A stretch of 61,471 bases of DNA from Burkholderia pseudomultivorans (lineage in GTDB: Bacteria > Pseudomonadota > Gammaproteobacteria > Burkholderiales > Burkholderiaceae), in the NCBI RefSeq assembly GCF_902499075.1, contig NZ_CABVPP010000046.1, forward strand, positions 1 to 61,471. The letters run 5' to 3'. This document shows positions 41,974 to 51,203 of this stretch, one piece after another (position 1 is the first letter of the stretch; every line of letters begins with the position of its first letter). Below the pieces are notes generated by a model that did no database searches, was not told where the DNA came from, and saw nothing but the letters and a program-made list of their open reading frames with translations. The position numbers and the translations under genes are program-made.

Positions 41974-43047
41974 ATGCGCGCACACGCTTCGCCGTCTCAC
42001 GATGATTCCGCCGCGCGGCCGCGCGCCCAGCGGATTGCCCGCGCCGTGCTGTACGCGGTCTTGCTGGTGCTCGCGCTGTGGGTGATCCGCGCCTTCATTC
42101 CCGCGATCGCATGGGCCTGCGTCATCGCCATCGCGATGTGGCCGCTGTTGAAGCGCTTCGAATCGCACCGGCTGTTCCGCGACCGGCCGACGGTCGTCGC
42201 GACCGTCATCACGGTCGCGATCTCGCTGCTGGTCGTGCTGCCGGTAGCCGTCGCGCTGACCCAGGCGATCGCGCAGGCGCACGACATGCGCGTGTGGCTG
42301 CGCACGATCCAGGACAACGGCATTCCGCTGCCGGACGTCGTCAGCCGGCTGCCGTACGGCTCGGCGCAGATCGCCGACTGGTGGCAGGCCAATCTCGGCC
42401 ATCCGCTGCATGCGGCGTCGGCGATGCACGGCGTCAACAGCGAGAAGTTCATCGCGTTCGGCCGGCTGTTCGGCACGAAGCTCGCGCATGCGCTGCTCGA
42501 ATTCGGCTTCATGCTGGTCACGCTGTTCGTCATCCTGCGCGCCGGGCACAAGCTGTCGGGTGCGCTGCTGCAGGGCGCGCGGCGCGCGTTCGGCGCGGAC
42601 GGCGCGCAGCTGATCGAACGGATGGTCGGCGCCGTGAACGGCACGGTGACGGGGCTGGTCGTCGTCGGGCTCGGCGAAGGCGCGCTGCTCGGCGTCGCGT
42701 ATGCGCTGGCGGGCGTGCCGCACGCGGCGCTGCTCGGTCTCGTCACGGCGGTCGCCGCGATGCTGCCGTTCTGCGCGCCGGTCGTATTCTGCGGCGCCGC
42801 GCTGTGGCTGTTCGTGCAGGGCGCGACGACCTGGGCCGTCGTGGTCGCCGTGACCGGCTTCGTGGTCGTGTTCGTCGCCGAGCATTTCGTGCGGCCGGTG
42901 CTGATCGGCGGTTCGGCGCGGCTGCCGTTCCTGCTCGTGCTGTTCGGCATCCTCGGCGGCGCGGAGACCTTCGGGCTGATCGGGCTGTTCGTCGGCCCCG
43001 CGCTGATGACGGTGCTGACGATGCTGTGGGCCGAATGGGTCGCGTAA
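41974..43047 (+). CDS. AI-2E (PerM/TqsA) family membrane protein
   Basis: A 357-residue inner-membrane protein with about eight hydrophobic helices and the family segments VVVGLGEGALLGVAYALAGV and VRPVLIGGSARLPFLLVLFG. Members export autoinducer-2 (TqsA) or Na+ against H+; most, including this one, have no proven substrate. The ATG at 41974 follows AGAGGTGCC. Unusually, a 15-bp terminator lies immediately upstream, so the gene must either be read through or use a promoter inside that short region. A hairpin follows its stop codon. Confidence 0.88.
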   Translation: MRAHASPSHDDSAARPRAQRIARAVLYAVLLVLALWVIRAFIPAIAWACVIAIAMWPLLKRFESHRLFRDRPTVVATVITVAISLLVVLPVAVALTQAIAQAHDMRVWLRTIQDNGIPLPDVVSRLPYGSAQIADWWQANLGHPLHAASAMHGVNSEKFIAFGRLFGTKLAHALLEFGFMLVTLFVILRAGHKLSGALLQGARRAFGADGAQLIERMVGAVNGTVTGLVVVGLGEGALLGVAYALAGVPHAALLGLVTAVAAMLPFCAPVVFCGAALWLFVQGATTWAVVVAVTGFVVVFVAEHFVRPVLIGGSARLPFLLVLFGILGGAETFGLIGLFVGPALMTVLTMLWAEWVA

Positions 43048-43059
43048 ATGGACGCCGGC

Positions 43060-43078
43060 GCCGATGCGCGTCATCGGC
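43060..43078 (+). terminator. Hairpin after the AI-2E transporter gene
   Basis: A perfect 7-bp stem GCCGATG / CATCGGC with a 5-nt loop, 12 nt after the stop codon. There is no T-tract, so this is a weak candidate terminator. Confidence 0.4.
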
Positions 43079-43267
43079 ACGACGGCCGGAAGGCGTGCGC
43101 ATCGTCCGTGTGCGAGCCGTCGGGCCGGCCGCGACGCATGCCGATCGACGTTGCGCCGGACACCCGCTCGCACACAGATCTCAACATTTCTTTTCGATTC
43201 GAACCCCAAGGTCGAGTAGCATGGGGCTTTCGGTCGCGCCGGCATGGCGCAGCAGAGTTTCCCCAGC

Positions 43268-43642
43268 ATGCGATTGATTCCGATGTCCCGTCCCGCGGCG
43301 ACGCTGTCTTTGGCGGCGAGCTGCCTGATGCTGCACGGCTGCGCGTGGTTCGACTCGTGGCTGCCTTTCTCCTATTCGCGGATGCCGCTGCCGAAGACCG
43401 CGTCGCGGCACGGCGCGACGCGCGAGGCCGTCGTGCGCGCGGGCGGCAACCCGCGCAGCGTATGGATGGTCCGCAACGGCAGCGGCGTCTGCTACAACTA
43501 TCTGCTCGAGCACGGCAACGATCGCCGGCCTTACTTCGTCGTGTTCGACAAGGCCGGCGTCGTCACGCAGTACGGCTTCGACACGTGCATGGACGCCGAC
43601 CGCAGCGGCCGGTTCCGGACGGGCAAGGGCGATGCGTCGTAG
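43268..43642 (+). CDS. Small outer-membrane lipoprotein of unknown function
   Basis: A 124-residue lipoprotein. The signal peptide ends in the lipobox LMLHGC (mature Cys near residue 25). The mature domain has paired features found in OsmE/BamE-like small proteins: GATREAVVRAGGNPRSVW, then GVCYNYLLEHGND and VFDKAGVVTQYGFDTC. Two further cysteines (in GVCYNY and DTCMD) may form a disulfide in the periplasm. The start is uncertain: ATG at 43244, 43268 or 43283. It stands alone between the AI-2E gene and a convergent SDR gene. Confidence 0.75.
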   Translation: MRLIPMSRPAATLSLAASCLMLHGCAWFDSWLPFSYSRMPLPKTASRHGATREAVVRAGGNPRSVWMVRNGSGVCYNYLLEHGNDRRPYFVVFDKAGVVTQYGFDTCMDADRSGRFRTGKGDAS

Positions 43643-43688
43643 CGACTGCGGCGGCGATGCGCCCGCGCGTGTCGTCGCGTGAACGTCG

Positions 43689-44483
43689 TTACGCGATCGT
43701 GTCGACCACGCCGCCGTCGACGCGCAGCGCGGCGCCGGTCGTCGCCGAGGCCTGCGGCGAACACGTGTAGACGACGAGGTTCGCGACTTCCTCGGGCGTC
43801 GCCGGCCGCTGGATGATCGAGCTGGCGCGCTGGTTGCGCACGAAGTCCACGGCGACGTCCTCGACGCTGCGGCCGGTTTCGTCGGCCGTCTCCTTCAGCA
43901 GCGTGCGCACGCCTTCCGACAGCGTCGGCCCCGGCAGCACCGAGTTGACGGTCACGCGGGTGCCGGCCGCGAGCTTCGCGAGACCGCGCGCGATCGACAG
44001 CTGCGCCGTTTTCGAGAAGCCGTAGTGAATCATGTCGACCGGGATGTTCAGCCCCGACTCCGACGAAATGAACACGACGCGCCCCCAGTTGCGTTCGAGC
44101 ATCCCTTTCATGTAGTGCCGCGCGAGGCGCACGCCCGACATCACGTTCATCTCGAAGTAATGGGTCCATTCGGCATCGTCGATGTCGAAGAACGGCTTCA
44201 GCCCGTAGATGCCCGCGTTGTTGACGAGGATGTCGGCATTCGCCGTGTGCTGCGCGATGCGCGCGACGCCGGCCGCGCCGGACAGGTCGGCGGCGATGCC
44301 GTCGAGGTCCGCGCCCGGTACCGCACCGCGCAGGTGCGCGAGCGCGGACTGCACCGACGCATCGCTGCGTCCGTTGACGACGACCCGCGCGCCGGCGCGC
44401 GCGAGCCCTTCGGCGATCGCGAGTCCGATGCCGGCGGTGGAGGCGGTGACGACCGCGGTCTTGCCTTTCAGATCGATGTGCAT
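43689..44483 (-). CDS. Short-chain dehydrogenase/reductase (FabG-like)
   Basis: A 264-residue SDR. The glycine motif is TASTAGIG near residues 13-20, NNAG is present, and the catalytic Tyr-Lys is in YGFSK. A conserved SVLPGPTLSEG and C-terminal LRVDGGVV follow. R39 in NGRSD suggests NADPH. The ATG at 44483 opens the canonical MHIDLKGKTAVVT. It is divergent from an AraC regulator 170 nt away, which may regulate it. Substrate unknown. Confidence 0.9.
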   Translation of the reverse strand: MHIDLKGKTAVVTASTAGIGLAIAEGLARAGARVVVNGRSDASVQSALAHLRGAVPGADLDGIAADLSGAAGVARIAQHTANADILVNNAGIYGLKPFFDIDDAEWTHYFEMNVMSGVRLARHYMKGMLERNWGRVVFISSESGLNIPVDMIHYGFSKTAQLSIARGLAKLAAGTRVTVNSVLPGPTLSEGVRTLLKETADETGRSVEDVAVDFVRNQRASSIIQRPATPEEVANLVVYTCSPQASATTGAALRVDGGVVDTIA

Positions 44484-44653
44484 GAGCTTGACGGGAGAGG
44501 GTTGAACGGAAGCCGCCGCGCTGGCCGCGACGGCCGGAACTCCAAGCTTAGGCGAAACCGCGCGAGTCGGCAGCGCAGCGCCGTGCGCCGGTTGCGCGGC
44601 GCCGCGCAGTCTTGTACGGTGTGCGTTCGATATCCGTTCCGGGAGCCCGCCGC

Positions 44654-45499
44654 GTGAGCCGTTCCGCCAGCAAGACCGCCATGCCGTCGCCGTTCTGGCG
44701 CGACACTGCGCTGCCGTTCATCGAGGCGCGCACCGTCGACGACGGGCGCGCGATCTGCTACGCGAAGCACACGCACGACACGTTTTCGCTCGGCGCGATC
44801 GTCGGCGGCACCAGCACCTACGTGAACGGCAACACGAACGCGCACGTCGGGCGCGGCGTGCTCGTGATCATCGATCCGGAGCAGGTGCACGCATGCAATC
44901 CGTACGGGCCCGATGCGTGGGCATACCGGATGGTGTACGTGGACGTGCCGTGGCTCGCGCGGCTGCAGCATTCGCTCGGGCGCGACGCGAACGCCGATTT
45001 TCACGGCTTTTCGCCGAAGTTGACGGAGCGCCGCGACCTGTTCGTACAATTCGGCGGTTTCTATCGCACGCTCGTGTCGCCCGGCATCGACGCGCTCGGC
45101 AAGGAGAGCGCGGCGGTCGAATTCTTCACGCAGCTGCACGGCGCGCTCGATCGCGACCCGCCCGCCGCGCGGCCCGGCGACGACAACGCGAAGCTTGCGC
45201 GCGCGGCCGACTACATCGCCGCGCACTGCCGCCAGGCTGTCACGCTCGATGCGATCTGCGCGGCGGCCGATCTGTCGCCGTCGTACCTGATTCGTGCGTT
45301 CAACGCGCGCTACGGGATGACGCCGCATGCGTTCCTGATCGACCGTCGCGTGCAGTACGGCCGCAAGGAACTGCGCCGCGGCCGGCCGATCGCCGAGGTC
45401 GCGCTCGACGCGGGTTTCGCGGACCAGGCGCATTTCCAGCGCGCATTCCGGCGGATCGCCGCGGCGACGCCAGGGCAGTATCGCTGCGCGGCGAATTGA
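44654..45499 (+). CDS. AraC-family regulator
   Basis: A 281-residue regulator with an N-terminal cupin-like effector domain (AKHTHDTFSLGAIVGG, then LVIIDPEQVHACNP) and a C-terminal double helix-turn-helix (AVTLDAICAAADLSPSYLIRAF and PIAEVALDAGFADQAHFQRAF). I chose the GTG at 44654 because GGGAG lies 10 nt upstream; an ATG nine codons downstream is an alternative. Regulators of this type often sit beside LysE exporters or SDR genes; here the LysE gene is convergent and the SDR gene divergent. Confidence 0.87.
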   Translation: MSRSASKTAMPSPFWRDTALPFIEARTVDDGRAICYAKHTHDTFSLGAIVGGTSTYVNGNTNAHVGRGVLVIIDPEQVHACNPYGPDAWAYRMVYVDVPWLARLQHSLGRDANADFHGFSPKLTERRDLFVQFGGFYRTLVSPGIDALGKESAAVEFFTQLHGALDRDPPAARPGDDNAKLARAADYIAAHCRQAVTLDAICAAADLSPSYLIRAFNARYGMTPHAFLIDRRVQYGRKELRRGRPIAEVALDAGFADQAHFQRAFRRIAAATPGQYRCAAN

Positions 45500-45540
45500 C
45501 GGGCAGGGCGGCGGCCCGTTATCGGCGTGAACGGAAGCGC

Positions 45541-46128
45541 CTACACATCGAGCAGCAACAACGCGCTGCCGGCAAGCAGCAGCGCCATCGCGCGGTTGAA
45601 TACGCGCATGCGCCGCGCGTTCGCGAGCCGGTGCCGCAACGACGCGCCCGCATACGACCAGCACGCGATCGACGCGAAACAGATCACCAGGTACAGCGCC
45701 GCGAATTGCCAGACCTGCGCCCGGTCGCCGTCGGACGCATACGCGCCCATCGCGGCGACACAGGCCAGCCACGCCTTCGGATTCAGCCACTGCATCGCCG
45801 CGCCGGTCGCCGCCGACGGGCCGGCTGCCTTCGCATCGGTCGGCAGCCTGCCGTCGTCGAGCGCGAGCCGCAGCGCCATGTAAAGCAGGAACGCGATCCC
45901 CGACCAGCGGGTGGCCGTCGTCAGCGCGGGCCAGTGTGCGAGCGCCGCGTGCAGCCCGAGGCCGATCAGCAGGAACAGCGCGACGAAGCCGAGCGTCGCG
46001 CCGGCCGCGTAGCGCAGGCTCGGGGCCAGCCCGTAGCGTGCGCCCGCGCCGAGCGCGACGATGTTGACGGGACCGGGTGTGATCGACGACGCCAGCGCGA
46101 ACGCGGCCATCGAAACCAGCATGCTCAT
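45541..46128 (-). CDS. LysE-family amino acid exporter
   Basis: A 195-residue inner-membrane protein with six hydrophobic helices and the family landmarks SSITPGPVNIVALGAGARYG and MQWLNPKAWLACVA. It exports an amino acid or derivative. The ATG at 46128 follows TGGAGAC; an earlier in-frame start would add 19 residues that look non-coding. It is convergent with the AraC gene (41-nt gap). Confidence 0.9.
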   Translation of the reverse strand: MSMLVSMAAFALASSITPGPVNIVALGAGARYGLAPSLRYAAGATLGFVALFLLIGLGLHAALAHWPALTTATRWSGIAFLLYMALRLALDDGRLPTDAKAAGPSAATGAAMQWLNPKAWLACVAAMGAYASDGDRAQVWQFAALYLVICFASIACWSYAGASLRHRLANARRMRVFNRAMALLLAGSALLLLDV

Positions 46129-46251
46129 CGGATGTCTCCATGCGAATGTCTGAACTCGCATGGAGACTAAAGGCGCGGCACGCACGCGTATTGAAGAAAA
46201 CTGCCCTCGGCGGCGCGCGGCCGCCTTCCATGAACAGGAGCAGGAGCGGCG

Positions 46252-47709
46252 TCAGTGATGCAGCACGCGCGTCGCGCGCGCCGGCGGCGCGGCCGGGGCG
46301 GGTGAGTCGGCGGCATCGGACGCGCGCAGCGGGCCGCCCGCGCAAGGCTCGGTCGACACCGAGAAGCCGAACGTATTGATGCCGCCCGCGCACGCGACGA
46401 ACACGCTGCCGCCATGCATCTCCGCAACGGCCTTGACGATCGACAGTCCGAGCCCGTGGTTCTCCTTGCTGTTCGCGCGCGCTTCCTCGAGCCGGTAGAA
46501 GCGCTCGAATACGTGCGAGCGCCGTACCGGATCGATCGGCTCGCCGGGGTTCGCGACCGACACGTCGACCAGCGTGTCGCGGCGCGTGATCGTCACGTGC
46601 AGCGTGCTGCCGGGCGCCGAGTGCTGGATCGCGTTGATCAGCAGGTTGGTCATCGCGCGGCGGAACAGCGACGGATCGACCGCCGCGCGTGCGTCGCCGT
46701 GCAGTTCGGCGCGCAGCTGCGCCTCGTCGAGCGGGATTTCGAGGAAGTCGAGCATGCGCTGCACCTCGTCGGCGAGCGATACGCGCTTCAGGTCGGTCGC
46801 GCGTTCGCCGCGGTCGCTGCGCGACAGGAACAGCATGTCGTTGATGATCACGCGCAGCCGCTCGAACTCCTCGAGGTTCGATTGCAGCGTCTGGCGCATC
46901 CGGTCGACCGAGCGATCGCGGCTCGTCAGCGCGACCTGCGTCTGGCCGATCAGGATGCTGACCGGCGTGCGCAGTTCGTGCGCGACGTCCGCGTTGAACG
47001 CCTCGAGCCGCGCGTAGGTCTGCTGGATGCGGTCGAGCGCGCCGTTGAACGACGCGGCGAGTTCGCGCAGCTCGGCCGGCAGCGCGTCGGTATGCAGCCG
47101 CTGGCGGCGGTTCGCGAGGCTCACCGCGGCCGCGTCCTGCGACAGGCGATCGAGCGGCGCGAGCCCGAAGCGCGCGACCGCGCGGCTCAGCAGCAGCGCG
47201 ACCACGGTCGCGGTCGCGATCAGCGCGGCGAGCGTCCAGCCGAAGCGGCGCAGCATCCGCTGCGTGCGTTCGCACGAGCTGGCGACGATCAGCTTCAGCG
47301 TCGGCCGCGCGCCGCTGCCGGCCACCGTGACGGTTTTCGTCATCACGTCGTAGCTGCTGTCGTTGAGCGCGTAGCGCTGGAACGCGCCGAACGGTGCGCC
47401 GACGGGCACGCCGTCGACGGGATGGCCGAAGCGGAAGTCCGAATTCGGCGTGTCGACCTGATAGCGCGTCGAACCGTCGGGCGGTTCGAGGTCGGCCAGT
47501 TTCTCCTTCATCAGGCGTCCGCGCTCGGGCGTGAGCGCATGCGACACGATCATCTCGGCGACCTTGGTGCGCGTGTCGAGCGTCGCGCGCAATTCGGCGA
47601 ACAGCTGGCGCTCCATCATCACGAACAGCCCGCAGCCCACCAGCGTGAACACGAGCAGCGACACGATGCCGAACATCGCCGACAGCCGCAGCGTGATCGA
47701 GCGTTTCAT
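46252..47709 (-). CDS. Sensor histidine kinase, heavy-metal type (CusS/IrlS-like)
   Basis: A 485-residue inner-membrane kinase. Helix one is at about 12-32 and helix two at about 160-180, with a periplasmic sensor between them. A HAMP region is followed by the H-box NADVAHELRTPVSIL, N-box NLLINAIQHS, and G2 box NHGLGLSIVKAVAEMHGG. The C-terminus is Pro/Ala-rich. The ATG at 47709 overlaps the response regulator stop by 4 nt (ATGA). It is the last gene of the RND efflux operon and presumably senses a metal or a toxic compound that the pump removes. Confidence 0.92.
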   Translation of the reverse strand: MKRSITLRLSAMFGIVSLLVFTLVGCGLFVMMERQLFAELRATLDTRTKVAEMIVSHALTPERGRLMKEKLADLEPPDGSTRYQVDTPNSDFRFGHPVDGVPVGAPFGAFQRYALNDSSYDVMTKTVTVAGSGARPTLKLIVASSCERTQRMLRRFGWTLAALIATATVVALLLSRAVARFGLAPLDRLSQDAAAVSLANRRQRLHTDALPAELRELAASFNGALDRIQQTYARLEAFNADVAHELRTPVSILIGQTQVALTSRDRSVDRMRQTLQSNLEEFERLRVIINDMLFLSRSDRGERATDLKRVSLADEVQRMLDFLEIPLDEAQLRAELHGDARAAVDPSLFRRAMTNLLINAIQHSAPGSTLHVTITRRDTLVDVSVANPGEPIDPVRRSHVFERFYRLEEARANSKENHGLGLSIVKAVAEMHGGSVFVACAGGINTFGFSVSTEPCAGGPLRASDAADSPAPAAPPARATRVLHH

Positions 47710-48401
47710 GCGCGCCTCTCGGTGTCGCCGTCCTCGCGCGCCTCGAGCACGTAGCCCATGCCGCGGATCGTGTGCAGCAGCTTGTCCGCGAACGGGCCGT
47801 CGAGCTTCGCGCGCAATCGCTTGATCGCGGTCTCGACGACGTTCGCGTTGCTGTCGAAGTTCACGTCCCACACCAGCTCGGCGATCGTCGTCTTCGACAG
47901 CACCTCGCCGCTGCGCCGCGCAAGCACGCCGAGCAGCTGGAATTCCTGCGCGGTCAGGTCGAGGCGCGTGCCGTCGCGCGTCGCGCGGCGGCCGATCAGG
48001 TCGACGCGCAGGTCGCCGATCGAGATCAGCGTCGATTCCTGCACGCGCGCGCGGCGCGTCAGCGCGCGCAGCCGCTCGATCAGCTCGAGGAACGAAAACG
48101 GTTTGGTCAGGTAGTCGTCGGCGCCGCCGCGCAGCCCGCGCACGCGGTCGTCGACGCGGTCGCGCGCGGTCAGCATGATGACGGGCGTCTGCTTCTGCGC
48201 GCGCAGCGCGCGCAGCACGCCGAAGCCGTCGAGCTTCGGCAGCATCACGTCGAGCACGACCACGTCGTAGTCGAATTCGACGGCTTTCCATGCGCCGTCC
48301 TCGCCGTCGAGCGCGGTATCGACGACCCAGCCTTCCTCGGTCAGGCCGCTCTTCAGGTATTCGACGACTTTCGGTTCGTCTTCGACGATCAGCACTTTCA
48401 T
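47706..48401 (-). CDS. OmpR-family response regulator (CusR/IrlR-like)
   Basis: A 231-residue response regulator. The receiver domain has the acidic pair E7/D8, phosphoacceptor Asp in VVLDVMLPKLDGFG and lysine in TKPFSFLEL. The C-terminal winged helix contains TAQEFQLLGVLARRSGEVLSK. It is the fourth gene of the RND operon, 27 nt after the outer-membrane gene stop and overlapping the kinase gene. It is presumed to activate the operon from the region at 54375-54601. Confidence 0.93.
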   Translation of the reverse strand: MKVLIVEDEPKVVEYLKSGLTEEGWVVDTALDGEDGAWKAVEFDYDVVVLDVMLPKLDGFGVLRALRAQKQTPVIMLTARDRVDDRVRGLRGGADDYLTKPFSFLELIERLRALTRRARVQESTLISIGDLRVDLIGRRATRDGTRLDLTAQEFQLLGVLARRSGEVLSKTTIAELVWDVNFDSNANVVETAIKRLRAKLDGPFADKLLHTIRGMGYVLEAREDGDTERRA

Positions 48402-48428
48402 GTTCGGATCCGTTCTCCGCGTAACCGG

Positions 48429-49946
48429 TCAGGGGCTGACGCCCGCGGCGCGCTGCGGGCCCGCCGCCGCGACCTCGGACGGCGCGGCGCCGTCCGTTGC
48501 GCGGCCGTCCCATCCGCCGCCGAGCGCCTTCGCGAGAAACACGACGAGCGCCGCACGCTGGCCCTGGATCTGCACGGCCTGCCGCTCGCTCGTCAGCAAC
48601 TGCTGTTCGGCCGTCAGCACGTCGATGAACGGCGTCAGCCCGCCCGCATAGCGATCCTGCGCGAGCGACACGAGCTTGCGCGCGTCGTCGACGGCGGCGG
48701 ACGCCTGCTGCGCGGCTTCGGCCAGCACCGACAGGCCCGTCACCGCATTTTGCACCTCCTGGAACGCGGTGAGTACGGTCTGCCGGTAGTTCGCCTGCGC
48801 GGCGACATAGCCGGCCTGCGCGAAATCGACGCCGGCCTTCAGCTTGCCGCCCTCGAACAGCGGCTGGCTGACCGACGCGCCGATCGACCACAGCAGCGCC
48901 GGCACCGTAAACAGGCCCGAGAAGCGCGTCGCGTCCCAGCCGATGTCGGGCGACAGCGCGATGCGCGGGAAATACGCGGCGCGCGCGACGCCGATCTGCG
49001 CGTTGGCGGCGGCCATCGCGCGCTCGGCCGACGCGACGTCGGGCCGCCGCTGCAGCAGGTCGCTCGGCAGGCCGGTCGGCAGCGCGGGCGCGTTGATCGG
49101 CACCACGCGCGGCGGCAGCGAGAACGCGGGCGCCGGCGTGCCGACCAGCGTCGCGATCGCGGTTTCGACCTGCGCGCGCTGCTGGATCAGCAGCTGCGCC
49201 TGCGTGCGCGTCGCGTCGAGCTGCGCGCGCTGTTGCAGCAGGTCGAGGCCCGACACCGCGCCGAGGTCGTGGCGCGACGTCACGTAGTCGAGCGCCTTTT
49301 GCTGCAGGTCGATCGAGCGCTTGACGACGTCGATCTCGGTGTCGAGTTCGCGCAGCGAGAAATAGCTCGATGCGAGATCGGCGCTCAGCACCAGGCGCGC
49401 GTTCGCGAAATCGTCGCGCGCCTGCTCGGTGCTCGCCTGCGCGGATTCGACAGTGCGCCGCACGCGGCCGAACAGGTCGAGCTCGTAGCTGACGCTCGCG
49501 CCGACCTGGATGTCGTTCTGCACGGTCGACTGGTTCGGCATCGCGTAGTTGGTCTGCGGCCGGTCGGCCGAGATCTTGAAGCGCTGGCCGCTTGCGTTCA
49601 GCCCGACGGCCGGGTATTGCGCGGACGCGACCGACGCGAGCGTCGCCTTCGCCTGGTCGTAGCGCGCCGCGACGACCTTCAGGCTCTGGTTGTTGCGCAG
49701 CGCTTCGGCCTCCAGCGCGTCGAGCTGCGGATCGCCGAACGCGGTCCACCATGCCGGATCGAGCGGTGCGCGGGCCGGCGCGGCCGGGTGCCAGTACGCG
49801 TCGGCCGGATCGAGCCGCCACGCGGCCGGCGTGTCGACCGCGGGGCGCCGGTAGTCGGGGCCGACCGTGCAGCCGGCGACGGCGGCCGCGGCGGTCACGA
49901 TCGCAGCGAGCGCGGCGGGGCGCAGGCGCGCGTGCATCGCGATCAC
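48429..49946 (-). CDS. RND outer-membrane efflux lipoprotein, NodT family (OprM-like)
   Basis: A 505-residue outer-membrane channel protein with lipobox VAGC near residue 26 and the family start TVGPDYRRPAVDTPAAW. OEP-repeat features include SYELDLFGRVRRTVESAQAS and GGLTPFIDVLTAEQQLLTSE. I use the GTG at 49946, whose GTGA overlaps the adaptor gene stop by 4 nt; an ATG three codons downstream (49937) is equally possible. It forms the exit duct for the RND pump. Confidence 0.92.
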   Translation of the reverse strand: MIAMHARLRPAALAAIVTAAAAVAGCTVGPDYRRPAVDTPAAWRLDPADAYWHPAAPARAPLDPAWWTAFGDPQLDALEAEALRNNQSLKVVAARYDQAKATLASVASAQYPAVGLNASGQRFKISADRPQTNYAMPNQSTVQNDIQVGASVSYELDLFGRVRRTVESAQASTEQARDDFANARLVLSADLASSYFSLRELDTEIDVVKRSIDLQQKALDYVTSRHDLGAVSGLDLLQQRAQLDATRTQAQLLIQQRAQVETAIATLVGTPAPAFSLPPRVVPINAPALPTGLPSDLLQRRPDVASAERAMAAANAQIGVARAAYFPRIALSPDIGWDATRFSGLFTVPALLWSIGASVSQPLFEGGKLKAGVDFAQAGYVAAQANYRQTVLTAFQEVQNAVTGLSVLAEAAQQASAAVDDARKLVSLAQDRYAGGLTPFIDVLTAEQQLLTSERQAVQIQGQRAALVVFLAKALGGGWDGRATDGAAPSEVAAAGPQRAAGVSP

Positions 49947-51172
49947 GACTTCGCTCCCGCGGCGGCGGACGCCGGTTTCGCGGCCGGCGTCGACACGACG
50001 ACCTGGTCGCCGTTCGCGAGCGAATCGCTCGGGTTCGACACGAGACGGTCGTTCCGCGTGAGCGGGCCGTCGACTTCGAGCGTCTGCCCGATCGTGCGCA
50101 CGATCGTGACCGATTTCAGGCGAATCCGGCCGTTCGCGTCGACGGTCGCGACCGTCGGGCCTTCGGCGCGGAACAGCAGCGTGCTGGCCGGGATCTGCAG
50201 GCGGCCGACCGGCGTCATCGGCAGCGTCGCCTGTACGTACGCGCCGGGCAGCAGCCGGCCGTCGGGGTTCGGCAGCGTGATCTCGATCTGCAGCGAGCGC
50301 GTCGCGACGTCGATCGCCTCGGCGGTGCGCGTGATCGTCCCGTCGAAGGTCTGGCCCGGCAGCTCGGCCTGCGCGACGCTCACGTGCTGGCCGACCTTCA
50401 CCTGCTGCGCATAGGCCTGCGGCACCTGCACGTAGAGGCGCAGCCGGTCCGCCTGCACGACCGTAAACAGCGCGCGGCCCGCGTTGCCCGAATTGACGAG
50501 GTCGCCGACGTCGACGTTGCGCTGCGTGACGATCCCGTCGATCGGCGCGACGATGCGCTGGAAGCCCTTCAGCTCGGTGAGCCGGCGCATGTTCGCGTCG
50601 GCCGCGGCGAGATTCGCGGTGCCCTGATTGAATGCGCCTTGCCGGTCGTCGAGTTCCTGCTGCGACACGGCATCGCGCTGGCGCAACTGCTGCGCGCGAT
50701 CGAACGACGTCTTCGCGAGCGCGAGCGCCGCCTGCGCCTGCTGGCGCTGCGCGGTCGCCTGCGCGAGCTCCTGGTTCAGCTCCGGCGTGTCGAGTTCGGC
50801 GAGCAGCTGCCCCTGCTTCACGTGCGCGCCGATGTCGGCCTGCCAGCGCAGCAGGTAGCCGCTCGCGCGCGCGTAGATCGGCGCCTCCACATAGCCGCGC
50901 AGCGTGCCGGGCAGCGTCAGGTGGCCGCCGGTGGCCGCGTCGACCGGATGCACGACGTTCACGTACTGCCGCGCATTCTGCTCGGCGATCGCGTCGAGCC
51001 GGCCGCGGTTCAGCACGTTGACGACGATCGTGCGCGCGGCGCCGGCCGCCAGCAGCACGCCGATCACGATCAGCACGATGCGTCCGCGCCGCGACACGGC
51101 CGCGCGCGGCGGCAGGTGCATGCCGTGTTCGTCCACGTGGATGCCGACGGTGCTGTGATGTTTCTCTTCCAT
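49943..51172 (-). CDS. RND periplasmic adaptor (HlyD/MexE family)
   Basis: A 409-residue membrane-fusion protein. An N-terminal membrane anchor (about 30-50) follows a His-rich segment (KHHSTVGIHVDEHGMHL), an unusual feature that could bind metal. Lipoyl halves are GYVEAPIYARASGYLLRWQAD and KGFQRIVAPIDGIVTQRNVDVGD, separated by a coiled coil and followed by a beta-barrel. The ATG at 51172 is 31 nt after the RND gene. It connects the pump to the outer-membrane lipoprotein. Confidence 0.92.
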   Translation of the reverse strand: MEEKHHSTVGIHVDEHGMHLPPRAAVSRRGRIVLIVIGVLLAAGAARTIVVNVLNRGRLDAIAEQNARQYVNVVHPVDAATGGHLTLPGTLRGYVEAPIYARASGYLLRWQADIGAHVKQGQLLAELDTPELNQELAQATAQRQQAQAALALAKTSFDRAQQLRQRDAVSQQELDDRQGAFNQGTANLAAADANMRRLTELKGFQRIVAPIDGIVTQRNVDVGDLVNSGNAGRALFTVVQADRLRLYVQVPQAYAQQVKVGQHVSVAQAELPGQTFDGTITRTAEAIDVATRSLQIEITLPNPDGRLLPGAYVQATLPMTPVGRLQIPASTLLFRAEGPTVATVDANGRIRLKSVTIVRTIGQTLEVDGPLTRNDRLVSNPSDSLANGDQVVVSTPAAKPASAAAGAKS

Positions 51173-51203
51173 GAATTCAACCGGTCAGGATGCGTAGCAG
51201 GGG

